11,338 nucleotides of DNA from Candidatus Nanohaloarchaea archaeon (GCA_018609855.1 JAHENU010000016.1:1-11338), one strand, 5' to 3'; numbered from the stretch's first letter, positions 1 through 6,225 are shown. Made by a program: numbers and translations. Notes: generated by a model from the sequence alone, not told the origin.

Positions 1-179
1 ATAAATATGATCGCATGATTGAAGAGTTTTGCAATCGAGATAGCATCTACTATATTAGATTGAACGAGGTTCTCAAATTTAATGATATATCTGATGGCCT
101 CCATCCAAATAATGCAGGTCATCAGAAAATTTTTGAAGCTGTGAAAAGTTATTTACTAAACCACAATATTTTGGAATAA
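1..179 (+). CDS. SGNH/GDSL-type hydrolase, C-terminal fragment (5' end outside window)
   Basis: The open frame enters from the left edge (first full codon at base 3) and stops at TAA 177-179, giving about 58 visible residues. Near the end is DGLHPNNAGH, which fits the last conserved block (DxxHP) of SGNH/GDSL esterases and lipases. There the Asp and His complete the Ser-Asp-His catalytic triad. A C-terminal helix (KIFEAVKSYLL) follows, as is usual in the fold. The nucleophile Ser and oxyanion residues lie outside the window, so substrate cannot be judged. Family members deacylate sugars, lipids or surface polysaccharides. The fragment is about 31% G+C by hand count, against about 44% in the neighbouring TFB gene, which suggests a different origin such as a surface-polysaccharide locus (inference). 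Confidence 0.75.
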   Translation, partial: KYDRMIEEFCNRDSIYYIRLNEVLKFNDISDGLHPNNAGHQKIFEAVKSYLLNHNILE

Positions 180-233
180 AAAAACAAGTCCGTCCTGTAG
201 CGGTCTTTGTCTAACTGCGACAACTACATAATG

Positions 234-258
234 TTAGATTTTATCTTTCGTACCTTTC
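234..258 (+). terminator. possible T-rich terminator for the SGNH hydrolase
   Basis: About 55 nt past the hydrolase stop codon, the + strand carries interrupted T runs (gattttatctttcg, then acctttc). Archaeal RNA polymerase can stop at T-rich stretches without a hairpin. No strong stem is visible here, so the call rests on base composition only. Confidence 0.25.
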
Positions 259-290
259 ACTGTGTATAGATTAATCTTTATTAAAATGGG

Positions 291-330
291 AAAGAAAAGA
301 GAAAAAAGGTTGGCTTATTTAGTAGCCAAC
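291..330 (-). terminator. hairpin plus T tract at the end of the histone gene
   Basis: Bases 309-315 (gttggct) pair perfectly with 324-330 (agccaac) around an 8-nt loop. On the minus strand this 7-bp stem is followed after one base by six T, then further T runs (TCTTTTCTTT) down to about 291. The stem covers the Leu-Ala codons near the end of the histone, and the loop contains its stop codon. This looks like an intrinsic terminator; in archaea the T tract is the essential part and the hairpin is a bonus. The stem could also protect the mRNA 3' end. Confidence 0.65.
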
Positions 331-521
331 TGAATGTCGTCTCGAGTGACCGTTCTCCGTCGTGCGTGTCGGGCTGCTCGCAATGCTTCTTCTGCGATGC
401 TCTCTGCCGTGTCTTCAACGGCTTCTTGCAAAGCAACAACAGCATCTTCTGATACCCGTTCTGCACCAGAGTGTCTCATGATCCGCTCGAGTGGTGCTAG
501 AGGTAGATTGCTTCGTGCCAT
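315..521 (-). CDS. archaeal histone (single histone fold)
   Basis: A DNA-binding, dimer- and nucleosome-forming chromatin protein of 68 residues that forms one histone fold. It aligns along its length with HMfB. LPLAPLERI begins helix 1; GAERVS (19-24) is loop 1 with the DNA-contacting Arg22; the long helix 2 runs about 26-53; RRRT (54-57) is loop 2; DDIQLA (61-66) is helix 3. Residues equivalent to HMfB Gly16, Arg19, His49, Thr54 and Asp59 are kept. HMfB Leu46 is Ala49 here and HMfB Lys53 is Arg56. Helix 3 ends in LATK, so the usual basic tail (RRFKK in HMfB) is missing. I chose ATG 521 over GTG 533 because GGTGAT lies 4 nt before it and the N-terminus matches the family. It is divergent from the TFB gene and has its own TATA box and terminator. 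Confidence 0.93.
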   Translation of the reverse strand: MARSNLPLAPLERIMRHSGAERVSEDAVVALQEAVEDTAESIAEEALRAARHARRRTVTRDDIQLATK

Positions 522-524
522 GTG

Positions 525-530
525 TATCAC
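525..530 (-). promoter_or_regulatory. Shine-Dalgarno site GGTGAT of the histone gene
   Basis: On the minus strand GGTGAT lies 4 nt (acac) before ATG 521. It is complementary to the AUCACC of the archaeal 16S rRNA 3' end and decides the start against the upstream GTG at 533. Confidence 0.6.
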
Positions 531-557
531 CACTTTGAGAACACTGCGTGTTCTCTC

Positions 558-567
558 CTTATAAAAT
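558..567 (-). promoter_or_regulatory. TATA box of the histone gene
   Basis: The minus strand reads aattttataag here. The box is centred about 41 nt before ATG 521, so transcription should begin near 537. That leaves a leader of about 16 nt holding the GGTGAT site. Confidence 0.55.
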
Positions 568-570
568 TTA

Positions 571-593
571 CGGTTATGTGGGCCACAGCACCG
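571..593. promoter_or_regulatory. dyad upstream of the histone TATA box, candidate operator
   Basis: An inverted repeat is centred on base 582. The core TGTGG-g-CCACA (577-587) is a perfect palindrome, and outer arms CGGT (571-574) and ACCG (590-593) pair in the same register; two positions on each side between core and arms do not pair. Its place a few bases upstream of the histone TATA box suggests a dimeric regulator site. No regulator is identified. Confidence 0.35.
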
Positions 594-690
594 AGCTACA
601 CGCTAATGCGGCAATGTCGTTGGATTAATGACCGTCTACTGAAATTAAAGGTAATAATCACTCTATAATAGGAACAGTTTGACCATAAAA

Positions 691-698
691 TATATAAA
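691..698 (+). promoter_or_regulatory. possible distal TATA box upstream of TFB
   Basis: TATATAAA reads as a TATA box on the + strand. It would start transcription near 720 and give a TFB leader of about 80 nt. The reverse complement also resembles a TATA box. It may simply be AT-rich spacer; the proximal box at 754 fits better. Confidence 0.25.
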
Positions 699-736
699 TG
701 AATGTAACCATGATCAAGAAACCGAGATAATGCTCC

Positions 737-772
737 CCGGTACATCCCATACATTTATAAACTTACCGGTAC
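737..772 (+). promoter_or_regulatory. CCGGTAC direct repeat flanking the TFB TATA box
   Basis: CCGGTAC occurs at 737-743 and again at 766-772, 29 bp apart, with the TATA box (754-761) between them. The second copy is embedded in the 8-bp palindrome TACCGGTA (764-771), which lies between the TATA box and the expected start site. The arrangement looks like a two-site operator for repression or autoregulation (inference). Confidence 0.4.
754..761 (+). promoter_or_regulatory. TATA box of the TFB gene
   Basis: TTTATAAA is a consensus archaeal TATA box. Its centre predicts a start site near 783, about 18 nt before ATG 801, just long enough to include the GGGGAT SD site. Confidence 0.65.
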
Positions 773-790
773 GTATTATCGTTACTTGTG

Positions 791-796
791 GGGGAT
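791..796 (+). promoter_or_regulatory. Shine-Dalgarno-like site GGGGAT of TFB
   Basis: GGGGAT lies 4 nt before ATG 801 and differs by one base from the GGTGAT found at the same distance before the histone ATG. It supports ATG 801 rather than TTG 786 as the start. Confidence 0.45.
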
Positions 797-800
797 AGCA

Positions 801-1787
801 ATGGTAGAATCGGATGTTGAATATGAGAATGAAGTGCCTATGACACCTTCTCGTGAACAAGGTGAAGAGAATAGTTCTTTGAGTTGTCCTGAGTGCGGGT
901 CAACTAATTTCCGTGAAGATGAAGCTCGAGGAGAAATGGTTTGTTCGAAGTGCGGCCTTGTATTAGAAGATTCCATCGTTGATTCATCGCCAGAATACAG
1001 ATCATTTGATTCAGATAGCAATGAAAAGAAAGCACGAGCTGGTGCGCCTCTCACTTATACCAAACATGATATGGGTGTTTCTACGGAGATTGGAATTGGT
1101 CCTGGTGAATTATATAAAGTGTCAAGCAAGAAACGGGCTCAGTATTATCGTTTGCGGAAATGGCACAAGCGGTTGACTCAAAGTAAGGACAGAAATCTTG
1201 GCTTTGCATTGGCCGAATTGAATCGATTAGTGTCTCAGATGAATTTACCTAAGACCGTACATGAAGAAGTTGCTAGACTGTACGAAAAAGCGGTTGACAA
1301 GGGACTTGTTCGTGGACGATCGATGGAATCAGTTATTACCGCTTTATTATACATTGTAGCCCGGAAACAAAATACTCCGAGAACGTTAGATGAAATATCA
1401 GAAGCATCAGGCATTGAAAAACGAGAAATAGGTCGTGCCTACCGGTATGTTGCTCGTGAATTAGATCTTCGTATCTTGCCAGCAAAAGCTCAGGACTATC
1501 TGCCGCGATTTGCTGCTAAATTACAACTATCTGGAGAAGTACAAGCAAAAGCCCGTGAACTTATTGAATCAGCGAAGGAGCAGGATCTGTTGTCAGGTAA
1601 AGGACCAACTGGTGTCGCTGCGGCCGCATTATACATCGCAGCGGTATTGCTAGGTGAAAAGAGAACTCAGCGCGAAGTGGCCGAAATTGTAGGTGTCACC
1701 GAAGTAACCATACGCAATCGCTATAAAGAATTGGTTTCAAAGCTTGGTCTTGAAGAGGAAATTGAGAAGCGTCAGGAAGAATTTTGA
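801..1787 (+). CDS. tfb: transcription initiation factor B (TFB, archaeal TFIIB)
   Basis: TFB binds the TBP-TATA-BRE complex and recruits RNA polymerase. The 328-residue product has an acidic N-terminal extension (about 1-27), longer than in many TFBs. A zinc ribbon follows with Cys29/Cys32 and Cys48/Cys51 (CPECG, CSKCG). The B-reader/linker is the highly conserved RAGAPLTYTKHDMG stretch at about 82-95. Two cyclin-like repeats follow, roughly 130-225 and 226-320. The second contains GPTGVAAAALYIAA and a helix-turn-helix (REVAEIVGVTEVTIRNRYKEL) of the kind that reads the BRE. ATG 801 is chosen because of the TATA box and SD spacing; TTG 786 would add five residues. The gene is divergent from the histone gene and converges on trm1 with a 6-nt gap. 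All key residues are present and the protein looks functional. Confidence 0.97.
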   Translation: MVESDVEYENEVPMTPSREQGEENSSLSCPECGSTNFREDEARGEMVCSKCGLVLEDSIVDSSPEYRSFDSDSNEKKARAGAPLTYTKHDMGVSTEIGIGPGELYKVSSKKRAQYYRLRKWHKRLTQSKDRNLGFALAELNRLVSQMNLPKTVHEEVARLYEKAVDKGLVRGRSMESVITALLYIVARKQNTPRTLDEISEASGIEKREIGRAYRYVARELDLRILPAKAQDYLPRFAAKLQLSGEVQAKARELIESAKEQDLLSGKGPTGVAAAALYIAAVLLGEKRTQREVAEIVGVTEVTIRNRYKELVSKLGLEEEIEKRQEEF

Positions 1788-1793
1788 AAACAT

Positions 1794-2918
1794 TCAGAGA
1801 GTCTGCATGGCATCGTATAGCTGGTCAATGTGACAATTCGTACGGATACCGATAGGCGAAAAGTGAGTGGGCGCACATTGATAGCCTAGAGATTGGATAA
1901 ATTCACACAATTGGTCTCTTTTTACAGCGTTAGTCTTTGCATATTTTGCCAACTGATGGATGTTATAATACGGTTGGGTGATTGATGCCTCTTCCACCAC
2001 ACTGCGTATAAGAGTAGCAGCGTCCGTATATTCCCTTTCTTCAAGATCTGCGAGAACATGATTTCCAAATGCTGGGTCAGCAAATGAGCCTATCCATAGT
2101 GGTCCTGCATGTTGCAATGCACTATCGCAGTGTGGACAAGTGGCTACTGTTGTTTTCTCTAATCTCCGATATAAACAGCGATTGCAATAGGACAGATAGC
2201 CTATGCATGATAGGTGTTTGTTTGTCTGTTTTGCTGATTGCTGCACTGTACCAAAAAGACGTATATAGTGCTGTTCGTACCAACATAAACGAGGGATAAG
2301 GCATTTATCACGGTGAGCACAGCTCATGAATGCTGATGCAAGATATATACGGAGACCGATTTCATGACAGAATTGTGTTTTTAACGGTGTAGCTGCATAA
2401 CGACGGCGGCAGGTTTGTGGGTAGGCACCGCACACCACTGCTAGGTCTGTAGCAGTAACTCCTATAGCTGATGATTTTCGTAAGACAGTTGCAGCAGCGT
2501 CAAGATAGGGTCGAGGGGAACCGAATGGATCAATATCAACATAGTTCCATTCATTTCGGTGCTGATGCATTGTAGCATTGGCGTCTTGCTGTGAAACGTG
2601 TGCCTGTTGTTGTGAGATAGCATTGTATCTACAATTCATTCGTATGTTCTCTACAGCCCGTGGATTAGAATCATTGAGATGCGCCGTAGAAACAGAAGCT
2701 ACTTCAGTAAGGTAACGCAATCCGCGTATACCTGTACCTGCTAATGGATCACCTACTTCCCAGTATTCGTTGCTATCTTGACTTGCAGAGGAGAGGCAAC
2801 TGACCGATATATCACGATTTCGTTGCATGGCTGGATTGTAGAAAACAGAAGACTGTTTAGTCGGCTGTGATTCAGACTCGATTGTTAATTGAATATCACG
2901 TTCTTTTGTATACTGCAT
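1794..2918 (-). CDS. trm1: tRNA (guanine(26)-N(2))-dimethyltransferase Trm1
   Basis: Trm1 uses S-adenosylmethionine (SAM) to methylate N2 of G26 in tRNA to m2G/m2,2G. The 374-residue product is close to the usual archaeal length. Seen in order: FYNPAMQRNRDI (26-37), a Trm1 signature; the SAM loop DPLAGTGIRGLR (57-68); LNDSNPRAVENI (81-92), the acidic SAM-ribose loop; DIDPFGSP (128-135) with the DPFG catalytic motif; LAVVCGAYP (159-167); and a C-terminal zinc knuckle with Cys245/Cys248 and Cys261/Cys264. The C-terminal domain ends in a winged-helix-like part with the typical THFSPIGIRTN motif. ATG 2918 is preceded by GGTGAT at a 3-nt gap; the longer reading from 2960 adds a non-homologous 14 residues. 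It converges on TFB and diverges from the 2999-3691 gene. Confidence 0.95.
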   Translation of the reverse strand: MQYTKERDIQLTIESESQPTKQSSVFYNPAMQRNRDISVSCLSSASQDSNEYWEVGDPLAGTGIRGLRYLTEVASVSTAHLNDSNPRAVENIRMNCRYNAISQQQAHVSQQDANATMHQHRNEWNYVDIDPFGSPRPYLDAAATVLRKSSAIGVTATDLAVVCGAYPQTCRRRYAATPLKTQFCHEIGLRIYLASAFMSCAHRDKCLIPRLCWYEQHYIRLFGTVQQSAKQTNKHLSCIGYLSYCNRCLYRRLEKTTVATCPHCDSALQHAGPLWIGSFADPAFGNHVLADLEEREYTDAATLIRSVVEEASITQPYYNIHQLAKYAKTNAVKRDQLCEFIQSLGYQCAPTHFSPIGIRTNCHIDQLYDAMQTL

Positions 2919-2921
2919 GTA

Positions 2922-2927
2922 ATCACC
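2922..2927 (-). promoter_or_regulatory. Shine-Dalgarno site GGTGAT of trm1
   Basis: The minus strand reads GGTGAT, then tac, then ATG 2918. This decides the start in favour of 2918. Confidence 0.65.
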
Positions 2928-2960
2928 TTGCGGTAAAGTGGCAATCCGGCAATACACCAT

Positions 2961-2978
2961 CTGTTAACAGTAATAAAG
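2961..2978. promoter_or_regulatory. divergent promoter trm1 / 2999 gene: palindrome plus TATA-like box
   Basis: CTGTTAACAG (2961-2970) is a perfect 10-bp palindrome. It abuts TAATAAAG (2971-2978), which is centred 25 nt before ATG 2999 and so predicts a leaderless + transcript. Read on the minus strand, the overlapping TTTATTAC could serve trm1 with a leader of about 30 nt. One AT-rich element may therefore serve both directions, with the palindrome as an operator (inference). Confidence 0.4.
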
Positions 2979-2998
2979 GAGCTCCGTTATATGGAAAT

Positions 2999-3691
2999 AT
3001 GAGCAATAAACGCCCTATTATTCCACCGGACACTCCTTCATTAGGTACGGCAGTGGACACAGTGGAAGGTGTATATACCGGTCTTTCGGTATTTGATAGA
3101 TTATTTACCCAGCAAACCGGCGTTCATATTATTAAAAGCAATGATATGGGACTCTTAGAACGTTGCTACCGAATTATTTATAAGAATCAAGCGGCAGTAG
3201 CGGTATCTGTGTTGCATGTGCATGCTACTTCGATGCAATGTTCAGAATTTAACAGTGATTACGGGACAGTGCAGCATGTGTCTGTTAATCAATTTCAACC
3301 TTCACAGTCAGAACAGATTAAGCTAATACTGATTGCGGCAATCGAAAATAGTGAGAATCATAAAGGTATTAGTCAGATAATTGAAGAGGCATTGAGACAG
3401 AATCTACCGTGCATATTGATTGGTAATAGTGATATAGCAGAAGCTGTCAAAAAACATGTCTCAGTGTATTCCATTATCAATTTGGTTCATATAAATGGTG
3501 TTCATGCTATTGTCGAAAAACATCCATCAGCCAACCGTCATTGTGTCGCCGTACCGCAGTTATTGTCACGCGATGACTCTCCCAAAGAAGATAAAGAACC
3601 CATAATCCAGCATGGCGTTACAACTCCGTATCCTGTCGTACCAACCATATTATCGGTTCATTATCGTTCGCGTTCAACCAAACAGACCTAG
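2999..3691 (+). CDS. unknown protein, possibly a RecA/KaiC-fold protein lacking the P-loop
   Basis: I do not recognise the family with confidence. The 230-residue product has no signal peptide or membrane segment. Its pattern recalls RecA/RadB/KaiC-type ATPases. TGLSVFDRLF (27-36) looks like the TGI..fDeLL entry. A strand (GVHIIKS) follows, but at the Walker A site stands NDMGLL in place of GxxGxGKT. Later come two hydrophobic strands (IKLILIAAI, NLPCILIGN) in the expected order. Near 160-176, IINLVHINGVHAIVEKHP resembles the C-terminal strands of RadB/KaiC proteins (DvvlrL..g..a.veKhR). If right, this is a non-ATP-binding paralogue. The tail after 190 is probably disordered. ATG 2999 is chosen from the TATA spacing; GGAG at 2978-2981 is too far for an SD. 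Its last 18 nt overlap the 3' end of the metallopeptidase gene. Confidence 0.6.
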   Translation: MSNKRPIIPPDTPSLGTAVDTVEGVYTGLSVFDRLFTQQTGVHIIKSNDMGLLERCYRIIYKNQAAVAVSVLHVHATSMQCSEFNSDYGTVQHVSVNQFQPSQSEQIKLILIAAIENSENHKGISQIIEEALRQNLPCILIGNSDIAEAVKKHVSVYSIINLVHINGVHAIVEKHPSANRHCVAVPQLLSRDDSPKEDKEPIIQHGVTTPYPVVPTILSVHYRSRSTKQT

Positions 3692-5164
3692 TTGCTGCCA
3701 TAATTTCTGTATTGTATTCACAAATGCTTGCCACATTGTTTGATCAGCAGTTGTTGTATCTACAGGAAGTGGTTGTTGTTTAGTCTTTTGCTCTATTCTT
3801 GGCTCACTAGTTGTCCAGTTAGTCGTAGGTATTACTTCTTTAGGTTTTTGATTTCTCTGTTCGTCTGAAGCCACAATCGGGACGCTGTAATTAGCTTGTT
3901 GTATACGATTAAGACATTCAATGAGTATTGATTTGTCTGTTGCAAAACATGGTTGAGAGGTGAAGTTCATTACACTTAATATTAGTTGGGAGCTTGTTCG
4001 TGGTCTTTTGACTGGTTGTTTCCTTTGCGCTAATTGCTCATACACGGTGTGTAAAGAATCAGGACTATTCTCTGCGACGTAGGCACGAATCATGAGTTCC
4101 GAATAGGCATACCCAAATGACCGGATATGTGCCTGCGTAGGATGCCATCGGTGCATAAATTGTCTATTATTTTGATAATACTCCCACAAATTATCAGGTG
4201 TTTGCCTTGGCTTAAGCACATATCGTTGGCCATTCTTTACAAATTGTCGTGGTTCTCCGAAAAGAGCAGGAACATGTTCATTTCGCTTCCGTTGTGCTAA
4301 CAATTCTACGTATTGTGCCACCCCTTCGTCGAACCAACTCTGATTGCTTCTATCCCATTGCAATACTCTAGCGTTAATGGCGTGTGTCGCCTCGTGTAAT
4401 ATGATAGGTACAGGTATAGAGTTATTTGCAAATACTGATTGAGGCATTAAAATCAAACCAGCACCAACATACGTCCCTTCGCTCCATTTCCAAGCTTCTT
4501 GCTTGTATTGATGTTCAGGTAAAACAGCGATGGCTAATGTTTTATAAGGTAATTTTCTGCCTGTGATTCCTTGAGGTAAATAATACAGCCTATCCGCTGG
4601 CGTGAGATTATACTCGCCAGTGATAAAGAAGTGTTTATACCGAGGCGATCGATTTGCAAAAAGGAGATGTATACTGACAGGGCCTTTACCTTGCGTAACA
4701 AACATAGAATCGCTATAATACTCAGTAAATCCGAGTGGTGTTTTACCAGCAAGAATATGGCTGGTGTTAACAACTACTGTTGTGTTTTCATTCTGGAAAC
4801 CTGGCAAAGACAATTCTAATTGGTTGATCGGCGAATAGTGTGTATTCACAGCATTCGGAATACGCATACGAATTGTAATACGATCCCGTTGTCGTGGCGT
4901 TTCTGTGTTCGTTTGGATGGATACCGTGTCACTATTCACTGTATAACTATCAATAGGACCATGTCTGTCTTTAATACTAATAATGGAAGCGTTAGTTGGC
5001 TTTATCCAGCTAATTTCCCAGTAATTGACGGGTTCTTCAGAGCTAACGGTGAGGTTGGCGGTCACTAAAGCATCAGAGCCTTCTACCTGTATGTGAAAGG
5101 TAGATAGTCCATGCGTTGTAGCCATGATGCAAACCAGTACAAGAAAGAAAGTGCTTTTATGCAT
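3674..5164 (-). CDS. secreted HExxH zinc metallopeptidase (gluzincin, M1/M61-like)
   Basis: A predicted exported zinc peptidase of 496 residues. MHKSTFFLVLVCIMATTHG is a short signal peptide with cleavage likely near 19-20. A beta-rich domain (about 22-170) comes before the catalytic part, as in M1/M61 enzymes. The zinc site is HEATH (257-261) plus Glu280 in WFDEGVAQY, with exactly 18 residues between H261 and E280, the classic gluzincin spacing. Glu258 would be the general base. The mature protein carries at least ten N-x-S/T sequons (NAS, NLT, NTT, NTS, NRS, NNS, NQS, NFT, NYS, NWT), fitting a glycosylated surface or secreted protein. No C-terminal membrane anchor is visible; the last 25 residues form a possible amphipathic helix. 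Start 5164 is chosen for the signal peptide and for a TATA box 26 nt upstream. It lies 35 nt behind the membrane-protein gene on the same strand, so read-through is possible. Confidence 0.82.
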   Translation of the reverse strand: MHKSTFFLVLVCIMATTHGLSTFHIQVEGSDALVTANLTVSSEEPVNYWEISWIKPTNASIISIKDRHGPIDSYTVNSDTVSIQTNTETPRQRDRITIRMRIPNAVNTHYSPINQLELSLPGFQNENTTVVVNTSHILAGKTPLGFTEYYSDSMFVTQGKGPVSIHLLFANRSPRYKHFFITGEYNLTPADRLYYLPQGITGRKLPYKTLAIAVLPEHQYKQEAWKWSEGTYVGAGLILMPQSVFANNSIPVPIILHEATHAINARVLQWDRSNQSWFDEGVAQYVELLAQRKRNEHVPALFGEPRQFVKNGQRYVLKPRQTPDNLWEYYQNNRQFMHRWHPTQAHIRSFGYAYSELMIRAYVAENSPDSLHTVYEQLAQRKQPVKRPRTSSQLILSVMNFTSQPCFATDKSILIECLNRIQQANYSVPIVASDEQRNQKPKEVIPTTNWTTSEPRIEQKTKQQPLPVDTTTADQTMWQAFVNTIQKLWQQLGLFG

Positions 5165-5186
5165 AGAGGTTGTTGGGCTCTGGCGC

Positions 5187-5194
5187 CTTATAAG
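5187..5194 (-). promoter_or_regulatory. TATA box of the metallopeptidase gene
   Basis: CTTATAAG sits in the 35-nt gap after the membrane-protein stop codon and is centred about 26 nt before ATG 5164. It predicts a leaderless transcript and independent expression of the peptidase. Confidence 0.5.
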
Positions 5195-5199
5195 AGTTG

Positions 5200-6204
5200 T
5201 TATTCCGAGTTTTTGTCTCGTAGTGAGAGATAGAATGTGTAGAAGAAGGCGACGGCAAATGGCAGTATTAGGCTTTGTAAGACAGTGCTGTACAGTGACT
5301 GGAATAGATACATTTGTACTGTTATTGTGCCGCTCATGAGAAAGTTGCCGACAAGTAGAATGGTGACCGGGAAGGTGAGTACCAGCCCTACAATGCCAAT
5401 AATGATAAAGGTTAATAGCACATAGCCAAATGTCCGCCACCAATTGCCCTGTACGGTGCTATAGCTCGTACTGAGCGCTTCCATTGGCCCTGTTTTGTCA
5501 ATCACCAGTATGTAGTAGCCAAACACCCAATATACAAACAATGCTGCCGCAACGCCAATGATACCGAGAATGACCAGAAATGCAAGCGGCAGGAATGACA
5601 TAGTCAAGTTACCGAGAACAGCTGCTATGATATTCAACCCTATGGCAATCCCTGTAATCAGGAAATAGAGACCTATAGCACTGCTTAAGTACCGTGTGCT
5701 GTCCTTTAACGTTTGGATGACATGTGTCAGCCGCTCAGTGTGGTAGTAATTCACCAGACTGACCACGGTGAACATTGTCAATAAGCCACCGAGAAGCCCC
5801 ACTACTAACGAGATAAGAACACCAAACATAGTATTCAATTGTTGTTTCATAATAGCGTCTAGTTCATCGGAATCCATGTTGGATGAGTCAGATGAGTCTA
5901 CAGATGGTGGCTGTGTGTCTTGTGCACCTGTAACCATTCCAACAAGATTGCCTGCTAATCCGCCAGTTGATTCATCAAATGCGGTGTTCTGTTGGAATGG
6001 ATTTTGATCCATGCCAAATTGAGTGGTTGCGGATTGCTGTTGTAATGTAATAGTGCGATAGGATTCGGAGAGGCCGAGAAAGGCAGCATCTATGAGAAAA
6101 ATGAGCAGCAGCAATGTCAGGGCAATGACAAACGTCTTTTTTAAATTTCGCGTATAGAGACGCCAGGCTTCACCAAATATCTGCCCGTAGCCTTTTCTTG
6201 CCAT
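5200..6204 (-). CDS. six-helix integral membrane protein of unknown function
   Basis: The 334-residue product begins with a basic, amphipathic stretch (GQIFGEAWRLYTRNLKK), followed by about six hydrophobic segments: 24-45, 126-150, and four more within roughly 175-330. The layout (N-terminal amphipathic helix, paired long helices, short polar links) recalls uncharacterised archaeal membrane families related to the GlpQ-type phosphodiesterase membrane domain, but I see no catalytic motif. Between the first two helices is a soluble loop of about 80 residues (46-124) rich in Gln, Asn, Ser and Asp. By the positive-inside rule (basic residues before TM1) it lies outside. ATG 6204 has a TATA box centred 26 nt upstream and no SD, so the mRNA is probably leaderless. 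The secreted metallopeptidase follows 35 nt downstream and may be co-transcribed. Confidence 0.85.
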   Translation of the reverse strand: MARKGYGQIFGEAWRLYTRNLKKTFVIALTLLLLIFLIDAAFLGLSESYRTITLQQQSATTQFGMDQNPFQQNTAFDESTGGLAGNLVGMVTGAQDTQPPSVDSSDSSNMDSDELDAIMKQQLNTMFGVLISLVVGLLGGLLTMFTVVSLVNYYHTERLTHVIQTLKDSTRYLSSAIGLYFLITGIAIGLNIIAAVLGNLTMSFLPLAFLVILGIIGVAAALFVYWVFGYYILVIDKTGPMEALSTSYSTVQGNWWRTFGYVLLTFIIIGIVGLVLTFPVTILLVGNFLMSGTITVQMYLFQSLYSTVLQSLILPFAVAFFYTFYLSLRDKNSE

Positions 6205-6225
6205 ACTACATATCCCTTTTGGTCG

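Larger units (their letters stand above)
522..800. other. 279-bp divergent intergenic region between histone and TFB
   Basis: This non-coding stretch holds the histone promoter and upstream dyad (558-593), a possible distal TATA box (691-698), and the TFB promoter with its flanking repeats (737-772). Between about 600 and 680 I see no coding sequence with a family match, no tRNA shape and no clear C/D-box or H/ACA RNA. A 30-codon ORF starting at ATG 576 has no fitting promoter and no recognisable product. Confidence 0.6.

Noticed and set aside
576..668. 30-codon + strand ORF between histone and TFB
   Set aside because: It has no recognisable product, overlaps the histone upstream dyad and lacks a TATA box at the right distance.
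782..1054. 90-residue minus-strand frame opposite the TFB N-terminus
   Set aside because: It is antisense to a well-supported gene, with no family pattern and no promoter.
2919..2960. Longer trm1 start at 2960
   Set aside because: The extra 14 residues lack homology with Trm1, and a strong GGTGAT site lies just before ATG 2918.
2867..2998. 44-residue extension of the 2999-3691 frame
   Set aside because: It overlaps trm1 coding sequence and its SD, and the TATA-like box at 2971-2978 points to ATG 2999.
2991..3002. Three-codon ORF (ATG GAA ATA TGA) whose stop overlaps ATG 2999, with GGAG 10 nt upstream
   Set aside because: It could be a coupling mini-cistron, but a leaderless start at 2999 explains the layout more simply, and such short frames arise by chance.
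5165..5443. 93-residue N-terminal extension of the metallopeptidase frame
   Set aside because: It lies inside the membrane-protein gene in another frame, would place the signal peptide internally and has no promoter or SD; ATG 5164 fits both signal peptide and TATA spacing.
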